This document shows, piece by piece, positions 30,853 through 34,182 of a stretch of DNA of 34,182 nt; within the stretch, counting starts at the first letter, position 1; every line of letters begins with the position of its first letter. The position numbers and the translations under genes were made by a program. Origin of the DNA: a virus; IMG/VR virus record IMGVR_UViG_3300012206_000089, positions 1 through 34,182 of that record; one strand, written 5' to 3'. The notes beneath the pieces are model-generated. The model worked only from the letters and a program-made list of their open reading frames with translations, was not told the origin of the DNA and did no database searches.

Positions 30853-31070
30853 TCCGCGTCGAGTTCGTAGAAGCGCAGCGCCGGCGCGTGCTCAAAGCCC
30901 TGCGGGCGGATCCTGGGGACGCGCGGGGCATCGAAGAGCAGACCTCCGAGTTCGTGATGACGGCGCTGCTGATGCGCTGCGGCGATGACGAGACCTGTGT
31001 GCGGCAGGGCGTGGACGGCTTCTGCTTCGCCGCCGACCAGCACGCCCGCAGCAAGGCGCGGACCAACTGA
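30849..31070 (+). CDS. Hypothetical early protein, 73 aa
   Basis: ATGA overlap with the preceding stop. A short charged protein, MIRVEFVEAQRRRVLKALRA at the start, with a helical middle (EEQTSEFVMTALLMRCGDDE) and two further cysteines (TCVRQGVDGFCF). Three cysteines in about 18 residues could bind a metal, but the spacing fits no zinc finger I know. Function unknown. Confidence 0.6.
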   Translation: MIRVEFVEAQRRRVLKALRADPGDARGIEEQTSEFVMTALLMRCGDDETCVRQGVDGFCFAADQHARSKARTN

Positions 31071-31096
31071 GCCCGCCACATCCCGATTACCTGAGC

Positions 31097-31543
31097 GTGC
31101 CGGAAGGGCGGCGCTGGGGGCAGCCCCTCGCGGACCTCTACCCACATCTCAAGAAGCAAGCGTGGACGCTGCAGGGCGGCTGGGCCTGGGCGGTGTTGCC
31201 CCACGGGGCGTTGGTCGCCGTGCGGATGACGCCGGACTTCCACACCGAGCTGCGGATCTCGCACAAAGACGCGCCGACGAATGAAGCGGCGTGGAAGAAG
31301 TGGGCGACGGAGCTGGCCACGTTCCTCGAGCACTGCGAGGGGCGCGCCGGCTGGGAGGTCGTGGCCCAGGTGCCGGGCAAGGCGGACACCACGTTCCGCC
31401 AGCGCCTCAAAGGGGAAATCGTCCCAGAGACCTGCGTCCACTGTGGGGCGCCGGCGACCAAGGGGCCCTACAAGGAGCCGGTCTGTACCGCCTGCGCCAC
31501 ACGGCTGGGCACCGAGGAGGCCGATGCTCGCCGTCCTGCGTAG
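31097..31543 (+). CDS. Hypothetical protein with C-terminal zinc ribbon, 148 aa
   Basis: The first usable start is GTG 31097; the frame is open a little further upstream without an ATG or GTG, and no good ribosome binding site is seen. Residues 1-100 mix helices and strands (KKQAWTLQGGWAWAVLPHGA, EAAWKKWATELATFLEHCEG). Residues about 112-135 hold CVHCG and CTAC separated by about 13 residues, a CxxC-CxxC zinc ribbon. A DNA- or protein-binding accessory of the recombination operon is possible. The family is not recognised. Confidence 0.65.
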   Translation: MPEGRRWGQPLADLYPHLKKQAWTLQGGWAWAVLPHGALVAVRMTPDFHTELRISHKDAPTNEAAWKKWATELATFLEHCEGRAGWEVVAQVPGKADTTFRQRLKGEIVPETCVHCGAPATKGPYKEPVCTACATRLGTEEADARRPA

Positions 31544-31673
31544 TGCGTGCGATCTGGCGGACGCGCCCCTCTCCCAACGGCTCGCGCTTGTACTCATGGT
31601 GCTGGCACTCACGATGGTTTCAGTAGCGATCGCCTATCAGACGGGACGGCAGCGTGGCCGGCGCGAGCACTGA
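31524..31673 (+). CDS. Single-helix membrane miniprotein, 49 aa
   Basis: The ATG follows GAGGAGG by four bases and overlaps the preceding gene by 20 bp, so translation is well supported despite the small size. The sequence is a short polar N-terminus, one membrane helix (LALVLMVLALTMVSVAIAYQ) and a basic tail (TGRQRGRREH), implying a cytoplasmic C-terminus. A small early membrane protein could act on host processes or exclude other phages, but there is no direct evidence. Confidence 0.65.
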   Translation: MLAVLRSACDLADAPLSQRLALVLMVLALTMVSVAIAYQTGRQRGRREH

Positions 31674-31857
31674 GACGCCGCGCTTCTATCGGTGCGGCGC
31701 CTGCAAGCGCTGGCTCCGCGGCAAGAAGAAGCCCGACCGCTGCGTGGGCTGTGGCAGCCGCGACGTCTACGAACCCTATCACACGACTCAAGCGATCCTG
31801 CAACGGCGCGATGCGCTGCTGACCACCGGGCCGAACGGTGACGCGAGGCTGCCGTGA
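31654..31857 (+). CDS. Zinc-ribbon miniprotein, 67 aa
   Basis: GTG start overlapping the membrane miniprotein by 20 bp. The protein contains YRCGACKRWLRGKKKPDRCV followed by GCGSRDVYEP, a clear CxxC-x14-CxxC zinc ribbon with a basic loop, suitable for nucleic-acid or RNA polymerase contact. The C-terminal third is plain. Its stop overlaps the next HNH gene (GTGA). The family is not recognised. Confidence 0.65.
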   Translation: MAGASTETPRFYRCGACKRWLRGKKKPDRCVGCGSRDVYEPYHTTQAILQRRDALLTTGPNGDARLP

Positions 31858-32219
31858 GCCGCTGGCCGGTGCGCACGCTCGCGGAGCGGTTCTGGTCCCA
31901 CGTCGAGATCCGGGGACCGGATGAGTGCTGGCCCTGGAAGGGCGCGTTGAACACGAGGGGGTACGGACACTTCCGAGTGGATGAGAACGGGACCGGGGTA
32001 GTTCGTGCCCATCGCCTGGCTCTCACCCTGACGCTGGGGCCCGCGCCAGACGACAAACCCTACGGCCTCCATCACTGCGACAACCCGGCGTGCTGTCACG
32101 TTCATCCCAAGCATGTGCAATGGGGCACGCAGAGCGAGAACTGCGAGGAGATGTATCGACGCTTCCGGCGCGAGCCGAAGCGCATCGAACTCCACGGCGT
32201 CCAGCAGGATCGCGTATGA
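31854..32219 (+). CDS. HNH homing-type endonuclease (HNH_3-like)
   Basis: GTG start in a GTGA overlap. The 121-residue protein begins with FWSHVEIRGPDECWPWKGAL, continues GYGHFRVDENGTGVVRAHRL and has the nuclease core GLHHCDNPACCHVHPKHVQW followed by GTQSENCEEM. This is the pattern of small phage HNH proteins in which cysteine pairs bracket the HH-N-H metal site. It differs from the two other HNH genes in the window and so was probably acquired separately. It sits directly before rusA with an ATGA overlap and is probably mobile. Confidence 0.85.
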   Translation: MSRWPVRTLAERFWSHVEIRGPDECWPWKGALNTRGYGHFRVDENGTGVVRAHRLALTLTLGPAPDDKPYGLHHCDNPACCHVHPKHVQWGTQSENCEEMYRRFRREPKRIELHGVQQDRV

Positions 32220-32578
32220 GGCGGCTCGAGCTGACCTTTCCGATGCCGGTCAACCTCGCCAACGCCCGGATGCATTGGGCCCAGAAGAACCGGCATCACG
32301 ACGCCTGGAAGATGCGGGCGCTGGTGCAGGAGCGCGGGTTGCGCGTCGGCCTCAAGCGCCCGATGCAGCGCGTGCGCGTGACGGCGATTCTGTACCTCGG
32401 CCGCGGCGTGATGGATCAAGACAACAGCGTCGCCCGGCTCAAGTGGTGCCTGGACTTCCTGAAGGAGCGCGGGGTGATCGCAGACGATGATCCGCAGCAC
32501 CTGACCCTGACCGGCATTCCCGAGCAGCGGCAGGGCACCCCGAAGCGGGTGGTGCTCACCATCGAGGAGGTCGCCTGA
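32216..32578 (+). CDS. rusA: RusA-like Holliday junction resolvase
   Basis: ATGA overlap with the HNH gene; 120 residues, the usual RusA length. It has FPMPVNLANARMHWAQKNRH at the start, a central strand VRVTAILYLGRGV, then MDQDNSVARLKWCLDFLKER and GVIADDDPQHL. Asp67, Asp69 and Asp90-92 correspond in spacing to the catalytic aspartates of E. coli RusA. The enzyme cuts four-way junctions formed during recombination or replication, fitting the YqaJ-RecT system upstream. A strong Shine-Dalgarno at its 3' end serves the next gene. Confidence 0.85.
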   Translation: MRRLELTFPMPVNLANARMHWAQKNRHHDAWKMRALVQERGLRVGLKRPMQRVRVTAILYLGRGVMDQDNSVARLKWCLDFLKERGVIADDDPQHLTLTGIPEQRQGTPKRVVLTIEEVA

Positions 32579-32808
32579 CCGACACCGCCGAGACGCTGCG
32601 GGCCGAATGGGAGCGCGCACAGCGTTACGAGATTACGCTCGATGCACGAGAGTTTGCGCTGCGCCTCTTGGCCGCGCTGAATGCGATGGAGCAGGAACGC
32701 GACGAGAACATGGGCATCATTAAAATCCTGCGGCGTCGCATCGAAGCATGGGAAGCTTGGCAGAAGCGCGCCGTCGTCGTCCTCACCGACACGGAGCCCC
32801 AGCTATGA
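32575..32808 (+). CDS. Short helical protein with a probable CTG start, 77 aa
   Basis: This frame has no ATG or GTG until halfway, but GAGGAGG (32564-32570) lies four bases before a CTG at 32575 that overlaps the rusA stop (CTGA). From there the frame runs to TGA 32806-32808, overlapping the next ATG. The product is a charged helix throughout: TDTAETLRAEWERAQRYEIT, then LDAREFALRLLAALNAMEQE and IIKILRRRIEAWEAWQKRA. Third bases are mostly G or C, as in neighbouring genes. The gene fills an otherwise empty 230-bp gap. An ATG-only product would be about 39 residues. Function unknown. Confidence 0.6.
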   Translation: MTDTAETLRAEWERAQRYEITLDAREFALRLLAALNAMEQERDENMGIIKILRRRIEAWEAWQKRAVVVLTDTEPQL

Positions 32809-33698
32809 CCGGATGGGTCGGTGGCCTTGCTGCGTGGGACGACGGATTTACGACCTACTTATCCGTTGCCTTCACATGGAAGCTCGATGAGGCATACTCG
32901 CGGGCGGTTTTCGCGAGATCACTGGGGCGGCGCGTCATCGCAGGCGGCCCGGCGCTATTCCTTATAAAGATGCAGCACGTCCTCGCCGACGTGGCCGACG
33001 TGCAGCCTGAGTATCCCGATGCGATCGCGCGTCACAATCCTGACGCGACGATCGCCAGCCGGGGCTGTCCGGTGGGCTGCTGGTTTTGCATCGTACCGAA
33101 GATGGAGGGCCGCGACTTTACCCTCCTTCCCGACTTCCCGGTGCGCCCCGTGCTCTGCGACAACAATCTCTCCGCGCTCCCGGCTGAGTACCAAGACCAC
33201 ATCATCGCGCGCTACCGCGCCGAAGGAGTAGTGCTGCGCGATGCGAACAGCGGTTTTGAGCCGCTCACCTTTTCTGAGGAGGTCTACCGGCGTTGGCGTC
33301 CACTCATCAATGCAGGCGGGGGCCCGTGGCGATTCGCCTATGATGAACTGCGGGAGCGTGAGCAAGTGTTGGCGGTGATGCGGATGCTCAAGGGGGAACC
33401 CGCCCGACGGAAGCGCGTCTATGTGCTCATTGGGAACGAACCCTTCGCCGAGTGCATGGGGCGCATTGAGGAAGTCTTGGCGCATGGCTGCGAGCCGCAC
33501 GTTCAGCCTTATATGAAACTCAATGCGCTAGAGCGCCGACCTCATGTACGCTTCGATTGGACCGAGCAGAAACTCCGCGACGTAGCGCGGTGGGCGAACG
33601 GGTTTGTGTGGCGGAGCGTTCCGTTCTCGGAGTACGATCGCCACCGAAAAAACGCGCCACGAGAGCACTATGACGAGCAACAGGGCCTTTTTGTATGA
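32805..33698 (+). CDS. Radical SAM-type protein, 297 aa
   Basis: The ATG overlaps the preceding stop (ATGA). The first ~75 residues (TYLSVAFTWKLDEAYSRAVF, then RRVIAGGPALFL) resemble the reduced Rossmann-like part found ahead of some radical SAM domains. A radical SAM cluster motif follows: RGCPVGCWFC, with Cys88, Cys92 and Cys95 in CX3CX2C spacing, expected to hold a 4Fe-4S cluster and S-adenosylmethionine. The rest alternates strands and helices as in a partial TIM barrel (KRVYVLIGNEPFAECMGRIE; HGCEPHVQPYMKLN). The substrate is unknown. It is not an obvious QueE. A base- or tRNA-modifying or peptide-modifying role is possible. It has somewhat less G/C at third positions than its neighbours, which may indicate separate acquisition. 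Confidence 0.75.
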   Translation: MTGWVGGLAAWDDGFTTYLSVAFTWKLDEAYSRAVFARSLGRRVIAGGPALFLIKMQHVLADVADVQPEYPDAIARHNPDATIASRGCPVGCWFCIVPKMEGRDFTLLPDFPVRPVLCDNNLSALPAEYQDHIIARYRAEGVVLRDANSGFEPLTFSEEVYRRWRPLINAGGGPWRFAYDELREREQVLAVMRMLKGEPARRKRVYVLIGNEPFAECMGRIEEVLAHGCEPHVQPYMKLNALERRPHVRFDWTEQKLRDVARWANGFVWRSVPFSEYDRHRKNAPREHYDEQQGLFV

Positions 33699-33723
33699 CC
33701 CCGCGCGGGCTGGAGGAACCTCA

Positions 33724-34026
33724 ATGAGCGAGCAAAAAGGCGATGACATTGAGTGCCCGTTCTGCCTGCGTCGTGTGCTGCTTCTCTGTGACGATGGAAG
33801 ACACTCCATTGCTGCAATGAACGCTAGCGGAGAGCGGGAGCACGCGGCGGCGCGTCCCGCGCCCGCTGACGCTCTCCGCCAGGCAGCGCAAATGGCGCTC
33901 GGGGTGTTTCAGAACTTCAATCTCCCCAAGGGGGAGCCACAGAAGTGCGCCGACACCGCTCGCGACGCGCTGATTGCCGCGCTAAAAAGGCACAGCGCAG
34001 CCCGCGCCCACTGCCGCCGCGATTGA
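33724..34026 (+). CDS. Hypothetical protein with CPFC motif, 100 aa
   Basis: I chose ATG 33724 because GGAGG (33711-33715) precedes it by 8 bases; an in-frame ATG at 33670 overlaps the radical SAM gene. The N-terminal part has ECPFCLRRVLLLCDDGRH, with three cysteines and a histidine that could bind zinc. The C-terminal half is helical (ADALRQAAQMALGVFQNFNL, later DTARDALIAALKRH). No family recognised. It is the last gene before the low-complexity end of the window. Confidence 0.65.
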   Translation: MSEQKGDDIECPFCLRRVLLLCDDGRHSIAAMNASGEREHAAARPAPADALRQAAQMALGVFQNFNLPKGEPQKCADTARDALIAALKRHSAARAHCRRD

Positions 34027-34078
34027 AGCCTTACCGAAGTGGGCGACGGGACAGATTTTTCTCTAGCCCCCTCACCCA

Positions 34079-34182
34079 CCCCCCCCCCCCCCCCCCACCC
34101 CCCCCCCCCTCCTACTCACCTTCCCTTCATCCGCTTCGCCACGCCCGAACCCTAAGCTACCGATACCGAGCCAGACGACAAC
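34079..34182. repeat. C homopolymer tracts and unassigned right end
   Basis: Eighteen C (34079-34096), one A, then twelve C (34098-34109). The 73 bases beyond are pyrimidine-rich and contain no gene that I can support. The tract mirrors the G run at the left edge. Assembly or sequencing artefact is the simplest reading, and the last 73 bases may not belong to this genome. Confidence 0.7.

Noticed and set aside
32681-32890. 69-codon + frame overlapping the CTG-start gene and the radical SAM gene
   Set aside because: Another frame of the same DNA gives a helical protein with good overlaps and a strong ribosome binding site; this one has neither.
1-34182. CRISPR array, insertion sequence or transposase
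   Set aside because: No regularly spaced direct repeats, terminal inverted repeats or transposase motifs were seen. The TnpV-like frame at 17037 is a small protein family member, not a transposase.

Overview
The window is a stretch of a tailed bacteriophage genome, probably a metagenomic assembly. Every gene I can support is on the + strand. Genes are packed with ATGA/GTGA/TGATG stop-start overlaps, the DNA is strongly GC-rich with G/C-ending codons, and the gene set is viral: major capsid protein, connector/nozzle-like proteins, lysis genes, RecT, YqaJ exonuclease, RusA and free-standing HNH genes. No tail tube, sheath or tape-measure gene is visible, while connector-like, nozzle-like and internal-virion-like genes are, so a short-tailed (podovirus-like) particle for a high-GC bacterial host is the best guess. 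Terminase, portal, DNA polymerase, primase, RNA polymerase and integrase are absent, so the window is incomplete. Both ends run into G or C homopolymers, where assembly probably broke.

Layout. (1) 1-4963: the end of a glycine-rich tail-fibre-like protein, small virion-type genes, a tandem-repeat Pro/Trp-rich protein and a scaffold-like acidic protein. (2) 5012-8485: major capsid protein, a probable head accessory protein, an HNH gene and unknown genes. (3) 8487-13245: connector, nozzle and appendage genes. (4) 13247-25078: an endonuclease VII-like gene, two probable internal virion proteins and a 3270-residue polyvalent protein (J-domain, DarB-like methylase, SNF2-type helicase, membrane segment). 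(5) 25075-26723: lysis cassette (membrane/coiled-coil protein, holin candidate, NlpC/P60 endolysin, spanin-like protein). (6) 26724-27356: a gene-free, strongly structured region. (7) 27357-34026: early-type genes: a ribbon-helix-helix-like regulator, HNH genes, YqaJ exonuclease with RecT, RusA, small zinc-ribbon proteins and a radical SAM protein.

The most unusual part is 26720-27277. A candidate sigma70-type promoter begins in the stop codon of the spanin-like gene and would start transcription on the first base of a 74-nt initiator-tRNA-like element. The four tRNA stems are intact, but U33, G18, T54 and T55 are changed. A densely base-paired body follows and ends in a candidate intrinsic terminator. 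This reads as a self-contained phage RNA gene of about 520 nt. Directly after it, a second promoter of the same geometry would start transcription on the A of an ATG, giving a leaderless regulator mRNA, with a 16-bp perfect palindrome beside the -35.

A second unusual locus is 17020-17490 inside the giant gene. The codon pattern switches to another frame for about 120 codons. That frame has its own strong ribosome binding site and GTG start and encodes a TnpV-like protein, and the start codon lies in a near-perfect match to the bacterial parS centromere site.

Likely roles together: the virion carries internal proteins and the giant protein into the cell, where the latter could protect or remodel incoming DNA. 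YqaJ, RecT and RusA serve recombination and branch resolution, and the lysis cassette ends the cycle. These roles are inferred from family resemblance and gene order only.
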